A stretch of 32,486 bases of DNA from Nitrososphaeraceae archaeon (GCA_009377575.1 WHTU01000039.1:1-32486), one strand, 5' to 3'. Positions 24,843 through 32,391 are shown, numbered from the stretch's first letter. Notes: generated from the sequence alone by a model not told the origin. Made by a program: numbers and translations.

Positions 24843-25600
24843 TTTTTCAATTCGTCAAGCTTCTTTTCAATGACAGATTGGAATGCAGGAAAAGGTTGTG
24901 CTCCTCTTATTATTTCTGGATCTGAACCATCTGTGCTATCTACAACAATAAAAGAAGGTGTATCAAAAAAACCCTGTGAATGTGCAAGTATGACATCATT
25001 ATCAATAGATTCCTTATAAGTTTGAGAATCAAAACAAGTATTGAACTGCTCCTTTTCTAGTCCAGGGATTTGCGATGCAAACTTTTTCAAGTTATCTTTG
25101 CTAACCCATCCTGAATCAATTGCTTGTTGATTCTCATATAATAGCTTATAAAATTGCCAGAACTTTCCTTGATCATTTGCACATTGAGCAGCTATGTGAG
25201 CGCCCATAGAATCGAATCCTCTATTTGGAAGATGTTTGAATACTAAAGCTACCTGTCCTGTCTGTATATATGTCTCATTAATTAGGGGTTCAGTATTTTT
25301 TACGTGTCGTGCACATAGATGACATTGAAAGTCACTAAAATCGACAATAGTGATCGGAGCTGAAAGATTTCCTATGTAAGGTGAACCTTGTTCTATAAGG
25401 TTTGATAATGTAAACGATGAGGATCCAATAGACTCAGCAGTTTGTGCCATTACCAACATCTTGTATTCAAATGAGGAATCAGCGTGTGAGAATAGCAATA
25501 AGGTACCAAATACAAACGCTGTCATTACTACTAGTGCTGACAGAATATTTACTATCATTTTCCTATCACAAGATGTTTTCTCCTCTTTATGGAATATCAA
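24839..25600 (-). CDS. DsbA-family thioredoxin-fold protein, membrane-anchored
   Basis: The 253-residue protein has an N-terminal anchor (16-38), then IVDFSDFQCHLCARH with the redox pair Cys93/Cys96, HLPNRGFDSMGAHIAAQCAN, and GFFDTPSFIVV carrying the cis-Pro next to the active site. The final part (IIRGAQPFPAFQSVIEKKL) is the usual DsbA_4 end. It should oxidise or isomerise disulfides in exported proteins. The start is TTG 25600 (TATA-like CTATATAAC about 30 bases upstream) or ATG 25558. The following membrane protein overlaps its stop. Two Cys outside CxxC (about 139 and 188) may form a structural disulfide. Confidence 0.85.
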   Translation of the reverse strand: MIFHKEEKTSCDRKMIVNILSALVVMTAFVFGTLLLFSHADSSFEYKMLVMAQTAESIGSSSFTLSNLIEQGSPYIGNLSAPITIVDFSDFQCHLCARHVKNTEPLINETYIQTGQVALVFKHLPNRGFDSMGAHIAAQCANDQGKFWQFYKLLYENQQAIDSGWVSKDNLKKFASQIPGLEKEQFNTCFDSQTYKESIDNDVILAHSQGFFDTPSFIVVDSTDGSDPEIIRGAQPFPAFQSVIEKKLDELKK

Positions 25601-25709
25601 ATAACATAATCTTTTTTAAACATGTGTTATATAGCCATTCCCTCAGTTATTCATGGTTGATAATTCAACCCCTGTCTCTGGATGAAATGTGACCCACTCA
25701 AACTATCGC

Positions 25710-26378
25710 CTACCGACTTTTCAGATCAGCGCTACCAAAAAGAACAGAGAACGCTCTACACCATATCAAGACTGTATCATATTTTGTTATATCTGTTCCT
25801 TCGGGAATCTGATAGTTTTGATTTCCAATATTGGCCTTTAATCTACCCAAATTCACAAAGTCAGATGCACTCTTATCTGTTGAGAGATATACATATAGAT
25901 CTGGTCCATTAGTAACTATCAAATCCTCCAATCTGAGTACGTTACCGCCACCCTCTATAGGAATAACTTTCGTAATACCTTGTGCATCATGTATACCATC
26001 TCCAACTCCAACAAACGAACCAGTTAATAACAAATCACTAGTTTCATTTCCTGTTTGCGAAGTCTGCTGTTCTAATAAGGACTGATTAATCTGAGCCATT
26101 GATTCATCAATACTAGTGTTCATCCTTGCGAATTCAAGCATAATTTGATTCCTTTCTTGTTCACCCATCTGATTGCCAGCCTCAATTCTTTCTTCGCTCA
26201 TTGCCATAAATTCTTGAAATTGATTTGATGATGGCGATGCTGCTGGTACCTCAGCTCCTTCAGGCAGAGGTTCATCAATTTCAGTTGAAATGAATAAAGG
26301 AGAAGCAAGATAAAATGCACTTACGCCCACAATAATTATTATTGCACCAATGATTCCTAATTTGATTCCCCTACGCAT
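25710..26378 (-). CDS. Membrane-anchored DM13-domain protein
   Basis: An N-terminal helix (8-28) anchors the protein, followed by a Met/Gln/Glu-rich coiled coil (about 50-105). A C-terminal DM13 domain follows: LLLTGSFVGVGDGIHDAQGI, then NVLRLEDLIVTNGPDLYVYL and YDTVLIWCRAFSVLFGSA with the conserved Cys207. DM13 domains are thought to take part in electron transfer or redox reactions at the cell surface. TTAATAATA lies about 30 bases upstream of the ATG. It follows the DsbA-like operon in the same direction but 110 bases upstream of it, so a separate transcript is likely. Confidence 0.8.
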   Translation of the reverse strand: MRRGIKLGIIGAIIIIVGVSAFYLASPLFISTEIDEPLPEGAEVPAASPSSNQFQEFMAMSEERIEAGNQMGEQERNQIMLEFARMNTSIDESMAQINQSLLEQQTSQTGNETSDLLLTGSFVGVGDGIHDAQGITKVIPIEGGGNVLRLEDLIVTNGPDLYVYLSTDKSASDFVNLGRLKANIGNQNYQIPEGTDITKYDTVLIWCRAFSVLFGSADLKSR

Positions 26379-26610
26379 GTTATCACGGATAGAACAAACT
26401 TTGTATTATTAAGTCTTCAACTAAATAGAATGAAAAAAGATCGTAAATGTCGAAACTAAAACAAAGGTCTAAAATAAAGAACAAACTTAGACTTTCTTCC
26501 TTTAGAAAACGGATGAAAAAAGAGTATGGATCGTATTAAGGAATTTAATATCTATCATACAGTCATGGATGTCCCGATTCTAGGTTTAGTACCTCCCTGG
26601 AAGACTTCTA

Positions 26611-27438
26611 TCATTCTGTTCCTAGTAATAATCCTCTTGATTTTTCATATTCTTCATCGCCAAGCAGATCTGTGTGACAGTTATCAGTATTGCCTAGATT
26701 GTTGAAGGTTCCTATTGAATGTACACTTAGTACAGGTACGATTCCGTCATTTGGAACAGAATTATTAGGAATAGAATTCAACGCAAAATAACCGCCCCTC
26801 TGGAAATCAAGCAAATACTGCTTACTTGGCGAACAATTGTGATCCACTGTCGAAGCCAATGAAGGCGTCCAACTTCCAGCAATGGTATAATAATTTGTAT
26901 TTTCATTAATCGTTGCTTTGGTAGCGTCCGACCCAGGCCTGATATCAAATATAGCTGGCGAACATAATTCGTTTAGATATGCAAGTGGTGACCCCAAATT
27001 AGGAGTTCCTATCATTATTAGGTTTTTAACATCGATGCTTGAAGGATTATTATGCAAATATACTCTTGCGTCTAGTCCTCCCTTACTATGTGCAACAATG
27101 TTTATCTTTTCTGCATTGGTACTACTTCTAAATTCATTAACGATATCATTTAGCTCTTGCGCATGATCGGCAGCGCTTCCACATCCATCCTCATTCGCCC
27201 AAGTCTCATTATAATCTTTAAACTCTACCACTTTGAATGTTATGTTATCCGTCTTCAATAAGGCTTCCCAGTTTTTCCACACTGAAGAGTTTGAAGCGTA
27301 GCCATGTATCAATAGTACTGGCAGCTTTTCATTCTCAGGCTGACTGTTCGCTAAAGGAAAGTAAGAGGTAGTGCTTAGAGCAGACAAAGGTAGTAATAGT
27401 GACAGGACAATTGCTAAGGTCATATACTCACTTTTCAT
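26611..27438 (-). CDS. Secreted lipase/PGAP1-like hydrolase, paralogue of 9001-9873
   Basis: The 275-residue protein has a signal peptide (about 6-32), LLIHGYAS (42-49), VAHSKGGLDAR with nucleophile Ser118, PNDGIVPVLSV (Asp231 region) and DNCHTDLLGDEEYEK (His255). The order and spacing equal those of the hydrolase at 9 kb. Both share GCGSAADHAQELN/ECGAAEDHAAQLN, NLIMIGTPN-GSPLA and the C-terminal HT-x4-DEE/DEF region. The 9-kb protein carries extra residues around 195-235. AAAATAAAAG about 29 bases before the ATG is a promoter candidate. Substrate unknown; probably acts on surface or environmental esters. Confidence 0.8.
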   Translation of the reverse strand: MKSEYMTLAIVLSLLLPLSALSTTSYFPLANSQPENEKLPVLLIHGYASNSSVWKNWEALLKTDNITFKVVEFKDYNETWANEDGCGSAADHAQELNDIVNEFRSSTNAEKINIVAHSKGGLDARVYLHNNPSSIDVKNLIMIGTPNLGSPLAYLNELCSPAIFDIRPGSDATKATINENTNYYTIAGSWTPSLASTVDHNCSPSKQYLLDFQRGGYFALNSIPNNSVPNDGIVPVLSVHSIGTFNNLGNTDNCHTDLLGDEEYEKSRGLLLGTE

Positions 27439-27722
27439 ATCTGGAATAAAATGTCAGAGGTACTTTTATTTTGATAAAGTCCTTTTATGATTTATCATAT
27501 ATAGACTTATTCTATACTATCTCTGCTCTAATACGCCGTAGCAGTTCTTCTGAAGCCGTGAGCATATTGCCACAATTCACTAGTGATATAAGCATACGAA
27601 AGTGTTACCAATGCAGCGCCATTATTAATTGATACAAGATTAGGGAATGAGAATAGGGAACACTGTTATAATATCTTCTGTTAAAATGTATAAGTAGATA
27701 GCTCTTCATTCCTCTAGCGGCT

Positions 27723-27887
27723 ATGACATCAGTAGTAAATAAAGAGGCGTATGGCCTCATGAAAATACACCTTAGAGATAATGTAACACCAAAGGAAGCA
27801 GAGAGAAAGATAAGTCAATTCATTAATCAATCTATTGGATGGACCGAAATAATAGAGATTGCAGAAGGGAAACTAAATGGCGTGTAA
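27723..27887 (+). CDS. Small protein (54 aa), conserved-looking
   Basis: ATG 27723 to TAA 27885 encodes MTSVVNKEAYGLMKIHLRDN, followed by an amphipathic helix TPKEAERKISQFINQSIGW and a short acidic end. TGTATAAG at about 27688-27695 is centred about 31 bases upstream, a good archaeal promoter spacing. The composition is that of a folded small helical protein. No family is recognised. The gene after it starts 3 bases past the stop. Confidence 0.5.
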   Translation: MTSVVNKEAYGLMKIHLRDNVTPKEAERKISQFINQSIGWTEIIEIAEGKLNGV

Positions 27888-27890
27888 GAG

Positions 27891-28120
27891 ATGGAAACAG
27901 TAACTTTGGCGGCACTAATTCCGCCGACTTATGCTAGTACTGGAGATAATGAGGGACAGATCATATTAGCTGGTACCAAGAGCAATACAGTAAGAACGCA
28001 AGATATAACCCTACTCAGCAAGACGTACTAAAGAGAATATTGCCAGTAATCCAGGATAATAAGCCAGAAGGTAAAGAGCTAACTATAGTGCAATTCGAAG
28101 ATTCTTCAAATGCAATGTAG
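27891..28120 (+). pseudogene. Small gene split by a frameshift near 27950
   Basis: ATG 27891 starts METVTLAALIPPTYASTGDN (frame stops at 28031). From 27953 another frame without a start, open for 55 codons to TAG 28118, is clearly protein-like: HISWYQEQYSKNARYNPTQQ, then DVLKRILPVIQDNKPEGKEL and TIVQFEDSS. Joining the frames at GATAATGAGGG gives one protein of about 75 residues. It is either an indel pseudogene, a sequencing error, or less likely a recoded gene. The family is not recognised. Confidence 0.5.
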
Positions 28121-28128
28121 GTTATTAA

Positions 28129-28419
28129 CTAGTCTAGCCCATCAGCCATTTCTAGCCTATAAACACGCTTCGTAAGGTCTGTAATTCTGACACGTAGCTC
28201 TTCTTCTATGATTAGATTCAAGAGGTGACTCATGGTCCATTCTCTTTTGTTTTCCAAAGTAAGTCTGTCTATCCGATCGGTGAGTTCATCATCCTTGAGG
28301 AATCTGTTGTAAAGTTCAATCCTCTTTTCAAATACTAATTTCATTTTATCGAAATCACCATGTGATTCCTCTAGCTCCTGATTTAGCTTATCGTCCTCAA
28401 CCTGCAGATTCCTTGTCAT
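28129..28419 (-). CDS. Coiled-coil protein (96 aa)
   Basis: The product starts MTRNLQVEDDKLNQELEESH and is almost wholly helical and charged, with heptad patterns (LTDRIDRLTLENKREW; LRVRITDLTKRVYRLEM). AAATTTTAGG lies about 26 bases upstream of the ATG. It ends 8 bases from the convergent frameshifted gene. A structural or DNA-associated role is possible, but nothing specific can be read. Confidence 0.55.
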   Translation of the reverse strand: MTRNLQVEDDKLNQELEESHGDFDKMKLVFEKRIELYNRFLKDDELTDRIDRLTLENKREWTMSHLLNLIIEEELRVRITDLTKRVYRLEMADGLD

Positions 28420-28554
28420 AGATTTACCGAATAATTCGACCTAAAATTTGAGTGGAAAGGGACCGGAGTTTGTCTAGTGCATCGTCATCTTCAGTACCCG
28501 ATATGGGGAATAAATCCCTAATAATTTCTAAATATAAGTGAAAATATTTTATGT

Positions 28555-28568
28555 ATCTATACATAGAT
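28555..28568. repeat. Inverted repeat ATCTAT-AC-ATAGAT
   Basis: A perfect 6+6 palindrome with a 2-base centre, followed 30 bases later by a half-site-like TATATATCTATATG. It lies between the minus-strand coiled-coil gene and the Lrp gene and has the look of an operator. Confidence 0.4.
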
Positions 28569-28630
28569 GTATAAGATTTACATTTGATTTATATATCTAT
28601 ATGAATAATAAAGTGCGTGAAGTAATGTCA

Positions 28631-28729
28631 AGCTCACCTTTTCTTTATAAGGAACTGAGTAACAACTACCAGTAAGTAGACTAAACAATTAAAGAAAGTG
28701 TTTCATGTTAAATCTTTCTTGAGATCTGA
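28631..28729 (+). repeat. Dispersed non-coding repeat, copy 2
   Basis: This 99-base partner of 18336-18432 has the same orientation and the same conserved ends. It lies 259 bases upstream of the Lrp/AsnC gene. Indels relative to copy 1 (about five single-base positions) exclude a conserved reading frame. No terminal inverted repeats or target duplications were seen. Confidence 0.8.
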
Positions 28730-28987
28730 CATCGTACTATATTGATATGTATTTTAATCGTTAGCCCCTAAAAGTCAATGTAACGGGAAGATCATAATTC
28801 TTCATAGATTTTAAAAGGATTAGAATAATAAGCATATATTCTTGATATTCTTACCTTTATTTGCAGTAAACTTATGGGATACACATTGCTTTCATATCCT
28901 GTCATGCATTCAAGAAAAAAACAAAATATTGTCCATCACTATGTATTTATGCCCTTTAATAGTTTCTATTGAAGATAAAGGATTCGA

Positions 28988-29530
28988 ATGGATTTCCCTC
29001 TAAATCTCAATGGTAATAAAACAAGTAATAAGTATAGTAAACCCCACTCCTTAGACCTGATCGATCTACGAATAATATCTATGCTTTGCAATGACTCGAA
29101 TACGCCATTTGTTGAAATTGCTAGAAATATCGGCATTTCAGATGCAACTGTGCATATACGAGTAAAAAGGTTGATGGTTGAAGGGATAATACGAAAATTT
29201 ACTATTGTTCTTAACTATGATGTGATAGGGTACGATCATCTCGCCTTCTTGGGAATAAATACAAAGCCAGGATTTACAGATATAGTTATATCAAAACTTT
29301 CATTGTTAGATCCTGTCCTAGAAATACATGAGATGTATGGAAGATTTGACCTAATGTTGAAAATACGTGCTAAGAACCTGGAAGACATGAGAAATATTAT
29401 TGAAAATAAAATAAGAAACCTGCCTCATATCGTAAAAGTAGAACTCTTAACCGTACTCAAGTCGGTCAAGGAAGAGCAAATCATTCCTCTAGATGCAGAG
29501 ATTGATGCATTACAAAAAAATATTGTCTGA
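28988..29530 (+). CDS. Lrp/AsnC-family transcriptional regulator
   Basis: The 180-residue protein has a polar N-terminal arm, then the AsnC helix-turn-helix (LDLIDLRIISMLCNDSNTPF, VEIARNIGISDATVHIRVKR, GIIRKFTIVLNYDVIGYD, 22-85). A C-terminal RAM ligand-binding domain follows (AFLGINTKPG, VLEIHEMYGRFDLMLKIRAK, VKVELLTVLKSVKEE). Such proteins form dimers to octamers and respond to amino acids or other small effectors. A TATA box lies 30 bases upstream, and inverted repeats flank the gene on both sides (28555-28568, 29625-29646), possible autoregulatory sites. Effector and targets are unknown. Confidence 0.9.
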   Translation: MDFPLNLNGNKTSNKYSKPHSLDLIDLRIISMLCNDSNTPFVEIARNIGISDATVHIRVKRLMVEGIIRKFTIVLNYDVIGYDHLAFLGINTKPGFTDIVISKLSLLDPVLEIHEMYGRFDLMLKIRAKNLEDMRNIIENKIRNLPHIVKVELLTVLKSVKEEQIIPLDAEIDALQKNIV

Positions 29531-29624
29531 TATATTGAACATACTGAATTAGGATGTCCAGATAGTATCAAACACCATAAATATCAATTAAAGTTTATTT
29601 CTGAATTTACAATCAAATTAATAT

Positions 29625-29646
29625 TAGAATATCGATTAATATTCTA
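29625..29646. repeat. Inverted repeat TAGAATAT-n6-ATATTCTA
   Basis: Perfect 8-base arms with a 6-base spacer, 95 bases past the Lrp stop. It may be a regulator site or an AT hairpin at the transcript end. Confidence 0.45.
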
Positions 29647-29771
29647 TGTAGATGTATTAGTTTATAGGTACTATGGGAAGTTCTAGGCTTTTCATGTACG
29701 ACCCCCAACTTCCCTCAATAGTCATCTCCGTCAATACGTTAGAAGAGTCCATTTAGATTGATAATCGCTTA

Positions 29772-29987
29772 CTAGCATATAGGGCATGCAATTGGTTCTC
29801 TAGATGATATTCTGCCGCCGCTATCATCTGTTTGAGACATATTACCCAAATATGGATCGGTCATATTTACTGTCATGTTTTGAGCTTTCACAGGTTGTTC
29901 AGCAAACACACTGCTACCAACCATAAGGCTACCGACTGCTGCAATCATAATCGCAAATATTGTGAGCTTTGTTATTTGAAGTGACAT
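29772..29987 (-). CDS. Small secreted protein with C-terminal CPIC
   Basis: The 71-residue protein has a clear signal peptide (LTIFAIMIAAVGSLMVGSSV, ending FAEQPVKAQ). A short mature part follows with Asn-x-Thr sites (NMTVNMTDPYLGNMSQ) and ends at EPIACPIC, so the CxxC is the last four residues. A decayed copy lies at 31290-31478 in the same orientation. It is divergent from the coiled-coil gene at 30104. The terminal CxxC could be a metal or redox site; function unknown. Confidence 0.6.
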   Translation of the reverse strand: MSLQITKLTIFAIMIAAVGSLMVGSSVFAEQPVKAQNMTVNMTDPYLGNMSQTDDSGGRISSREPIACPIC

Positions 29988-30074
29988 ATAACGTCACGTC
30001 ACCAACCATCGCATTATTAAAGGTTATATTCTATCACGATTATACACTCCCCCAATTCTTTTCGTATTCTATTG

Positions 30075-30081
30075 ATTATAT
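30075..30081 (+). promoter_or_regulatory. TATA box of the coiled-coil gene
   Basis: ATTATAT is centred 26 bases before ATG 30104. It decides that start over upstream in-frame ATGs (29969, 30080), which would be before or inside the promoter. Confidence 0.55.
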
Positions 30082-30103
30082 GGTAAATTGGCAAGTTGCT
30101 ATA

Positions 30104-30625
30104 ATGCATAAACACAAACTCATTGAACTGCGAAAGATTGTCGAAGAGAAAATTGGATCGCTTAGAGAGGAAGTCGAAATAGCAACTAACGTAAAACCAA
30201 ATCCATCATACATTTCAGATCGCAAAGATGAAATAGAATTTCTACAGTGGGTCACGAGAATTATCAAACCGATTTTAAATCATGATAACGATGAACCACA
30301 ACAACTTGGAGCAATCAAAATGAGAGTAGAATTAGCAGATACTATCAGATTTGAAAACCTAATGAATGAAAGAGTACAGGAGCTAAATTTGAAATTAAAA
30401 GAGTCCAACAATCTACGGGAGTCCGATATTTTGATTAATGAAATTGATACGCTTGAGAGTACGCTAGGTCGTCTTTCAGATCTGAAATATGGCGATAAGG
30501 CGCGAGCTATAGAAATCGCAGAAGCCAACAATAACTTCCAGCAAGCTAACCGTTTAAGAAAACAGCTAATCAAGATCCAAGATATGGAATTAGAGATTGG
30601 TACACAAATACAAATGCAAAAGTGA
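30104..30625 (+). CDS. Coiled-coil protein (173 aa)
   Basis: From ATG 30104 the protein begins MHKHKLIELRKIVEEKIGSL. It is helical and charged throughout, with coiled-coil stretches (REEVEIATN; RVQELNLKLKESNNLRESDI; NNFQQANRLRKQLIKIQDME). The TATA position supports a leaderless message. No catalytic motif or family is recognised. It may be a structural or scaffolding protein. The upstream extension to 29969 would run through the promoter and into the divergent gene, so it is rejected. Confidence 0.6.
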   Translation: MHKHKLIELRKIVEEKIGSLREEVEIATNVKPNPSYISDRKDEIEFLQWVTRIIKPILNHDNDEPQQLGAIKMRVELADTIRFENLMNERVQELNLKLKESNNLRESDILINEIDTLESTLGRLSDLKYGDKARAIEIAEANNNFQQANRLRKQLIKIQDMELEIGTQIQMQK

Positions 30626-30706
30626 TATTAGTTATAGAATAGTTATCAGATTTATTTGAATCAATTGAAAAATAGATCCGTCAACACAACATAACTTGCG
30701 AACAAT

Positions 30707-31159
30707 ATGACCCAAAATCCCTATGTCAAATATGGCATATTATCAGGACTTCTGCTACTATGTACAATATTACTAAACACAGCTGAAGATAATCCGAGAC
30801 TGGCTCTTGCACAGATAACGCCAGCCCCAGAGAAGTTTGGTAGCGCAGATGATTCATCTACAAATAGCTCTCCAGATACTGGAGATGGTAACGGTGACGA
30901 TCAAAATGATGGATCAACTGGCTCATCTGGTGATGATGACGCTGATGACGCTGATGGTAATGGCGTCTCAGAAGGTGCATCTTCAAACGATGAAGCCACA
31001 GAGGAGGATTCTACTGAAATATCCGATTCGAATGATGATAATGACGGACAGAGTACAATTGAAGAGCCGACAACATCAGAAGACACAAACCCATTAATGG
31101 AAGCCATAATAAACCAAGTCAACGACGCGTTATCTGCCTCTGGAATACCTGGTCTATGA
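30707..31159 (+). CDS. Secreted acidic Ser/Asp/Gly-rich protein
   Basis: A signal peptide (YGILSGLLLLCTILLN; LALAQ) is followed by about 85 residues made of Asp, Ser, Gly, Asn, Glu and Thr (DTGDGNGDDQNDGSTGSSGD and similar). A short amphipathic C-terminal helix ends the protein (NPLMEAIINQVNDALSASG). The strongly acidic low-complexity centre should be extended and bind divalent cations. The conserved-looking terminal helix may dock to a partner. The DNA of the centre is repetitive (GATGATGACGCTGATGACG), prone to length change. Function unknown. Confidence 0.6.
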   Translation: MTQNPYVKYGILSGLLLLCTILLNTAEDNPRLALAQITPAPEKFGSADDSSTNSSPDTGDGNGDDQNDGSTGSSGDDDADDADGNGVSEGASSNDEATEEDSTEISDSNDDNDGQSTIEEPTTSEDTNPLMEAIINQVNDALSASGIPGL

Positions 31160-31289
31160 TTCTAATTCATATCCCCATTTATTTTTGTTTATTAGTTGAA
31201 TGTTAAGAGATCAGCTTTAGCTCTGATCCATCTGTATTCCAACTGTAGGCCTAGTTGAAATGTAGCTTCCTACTATCCCATTGCCCGGT

Positions 31290-31478
31290 CTCTGGATGCT
31301 TTTCTAGTTGATATACTCCCACTATCATAGTCTCAGTCATATTACTGGCCGAGTTAGTCGTATTTACTGTCATGTTTGAGCTTTCACAAATTGTTCAATC
31401 ATTGCTCCAGTACCGACCAAAAGACTAGCGGTAGCTACGACCATAAACACAAAGGCCGTGAGCCCTTGTTATCCCCAT
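31290..31478 (-). pseudogene. Decayed copy of the small secreted protein gene at 29772-29987
   Basis: Reading across frames gives a start MGI, signal-like KGLTAFVFMVVATASLLVGT, EQFVKAQ, NMTVNTTNSASNMTE and DSGSISTRK, aligned in order with the intact gene. DNA matches include TATTTACTGTCATG and GAGCTTTCACA. An extra C in GAGCCCTTGTTAT (near 31463), a lost base in the T run 31375-31377 (T3 against T4 at 29878-29881) and a further indel near 31330 destroy the frame. The C-terminal CPIC is not recognisable. The flanking gaps 31160-31289 and 31479-31686 hold nothing else that I could identify. Confidence 0.75.
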
Positions 31479-31686
31479 TGATATATGGCATTCTACGGAC
31501 AGCGCTATATATGGTTTCCCAAAACGGATAACTTTATAGCTTTTTTCCCATTCAATCGAAGTGATGCGACAAATGGGATAAACAACACCAAACATTACAA
31601 TCGGAGGATACATCATTAGAAAGTATTGCCGCACGATCTGGCCTCATCTAATCATATTCCGGTTCCCGTAGTGTGGTTGGCTGATA

Positions 31687-31908
31687 CTAGTTAACGTTCA
31701 ATTCTAATCGGCAGTTGTTACAGTGGTATGAGAGATAATCGAATTTGGAGAAGAGCTCCATTACATCTTTACATCTTGGACACTCAATTTCAAAATCTAA
31801 TTGGTCTGCTAATGTGTTTTCGTTTTGATGTAGTAGTCCAGTTTCCAGTACCTGGTTGTTAGATCTAGCTCTTTGAGATATGTATCTCGCACGAGCATTT
31901 CTAGACAT
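31687..31908 (-). CDS. Small zinc-ribbon protein (73 aa)
   Basis: An Arg-rich N-terminus (MSRNARARYISQRARSNNQV) is followed by ECPRCKDVMELFSKFDYLSY and HCNNCRLELNVN, a four-Cys ribbon (CPRC...CNNC). CTTAATAA is centred 26 bases upstream of the ATG, so a leaderless transcript is expected. Basic arm plus ribbon suggests nucleic-acid binding. No exact family. Confidence 0.65.
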   Translation of the reverse strand: MSRNARARYISQRARSNNQVLETGLLHQNENTLADQLDFEIECPRCKDVMELFSKFDYLSYHCNNCRLELNVN

Positions 31909-31959
31909 ATCAATAATTGTACGCTAAACGTTATTAAGTTCACAATAACTTTGTAGACT

Positions 31960-32000
31960 GGGGGAGCCCTCAGTTCGGTACATTAGACCCCCCGCTCCCC
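31960..32000. other. GC-rich hairpin-forming segment
   Basis: GGGGAG (31961-31966) can pair with CTCCCC (31995-32000), or GGGGG with the C6 run at 31988-31993. The intervening CAGTTCGGTACATTAG forms the loop. It stands out in AT-rich surroundings. It lies about 52 bases upstream of the zinc-ribbon ATG, beyond that gene's TATA box. It is not a recognisable tRNA. Confidence 0.4.
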
Positions 32001-32151
32001 GTCCATAGGTTACTGCAGAGAATATTAACAATGAGTCGAGATTAGCTAACGTAGGAGAGCTCTGATTTATGAACAATAAACAACGTGAGAGAGACGTTGA
32101 ATCAGCAAAATCTGAATTATAAAAAATGAATCTTGGGAGCGTTCTGATCAG

Positions 32152-32391
32152 TTGAGTCTATTCCCCGACGAGGATGTTCTAACTAAAGAGATAGAGACAT
32201 GGAAGGGATTTATAGACAAACTTCCGTCAGAAGACGACAAAGTTCTATTAACTAAATTACTCAATAATTGTTACAAATACGCAGTAGCCATAAATAATCA
32301 CGACCACCCATTTCCTACAGAACCTTTGATTATGTCTTTGTTATTGTTACAACACAAATTAATTCGTCAATTAGAGTCTATGCTGACCTAA
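32152..32391 (+). CDS. Small helical protein, 5' end probably frameshifted
   Basis: The frame beginning at TTG 32152 reads SLFPDEDVLTKEIETWKGFI, then DKLPSEDDKVLLTKLLNNCY and PFPTEPLIMSLLLLQHKLIR. It is a plausible soluble four-helix protein. The frame extends upstream in protein-like fashion (NESWERSDQ) to a TGA, without a start. A separate short frame from ATG 32069 (MNNKQRERDVESAKSEL) ends just before in another phase. Removing a TA dinucleotide near 32120 would join them into one 107-residue protein, so the annotated start is doubtful. No family name can be given. Confidence 0.5.
   Translation: MSLFPDEDVLTKEIETWKGFIDKLPSEDDKVLLTKLLNNCYKYAVAINNHDHPFPTEPLIMSLLLLQHKLIRQLESMLT

Larger units (their letters stand above)
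28420..28987. other. Long intergenic region before the Lrp gene
   Basis: About 570 bases without a gene. It contains an inverted repeat (28555-28568), AT-rich boxes up to 28605, the second copy of the dispersed repeat (28631-28729) and the Lrp promoter (CTTTAATAG at 28954-28962, about 30 bases before the start). Confidence 0.6.

Noticed and set aside
30837-31122. Frames overlapping the acidic protein on both strands
   Set aside because: They are other-phase readings of the Asp/Ser/Gly codon repeats; only the main frame has a signal peptide.
31425-31634. 69-residue minus frame
   Set aside because: It runs through the decayed secreted-protein copy in a shifted phase and stops without domain features.
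31960-32000. tRNA gene or tRNA fragment in the GC-rich segment
   Set aside because: No GTTCRANNC T-loop, no anticodon stem and no acceptor stem of 7 pairs could be drawn.
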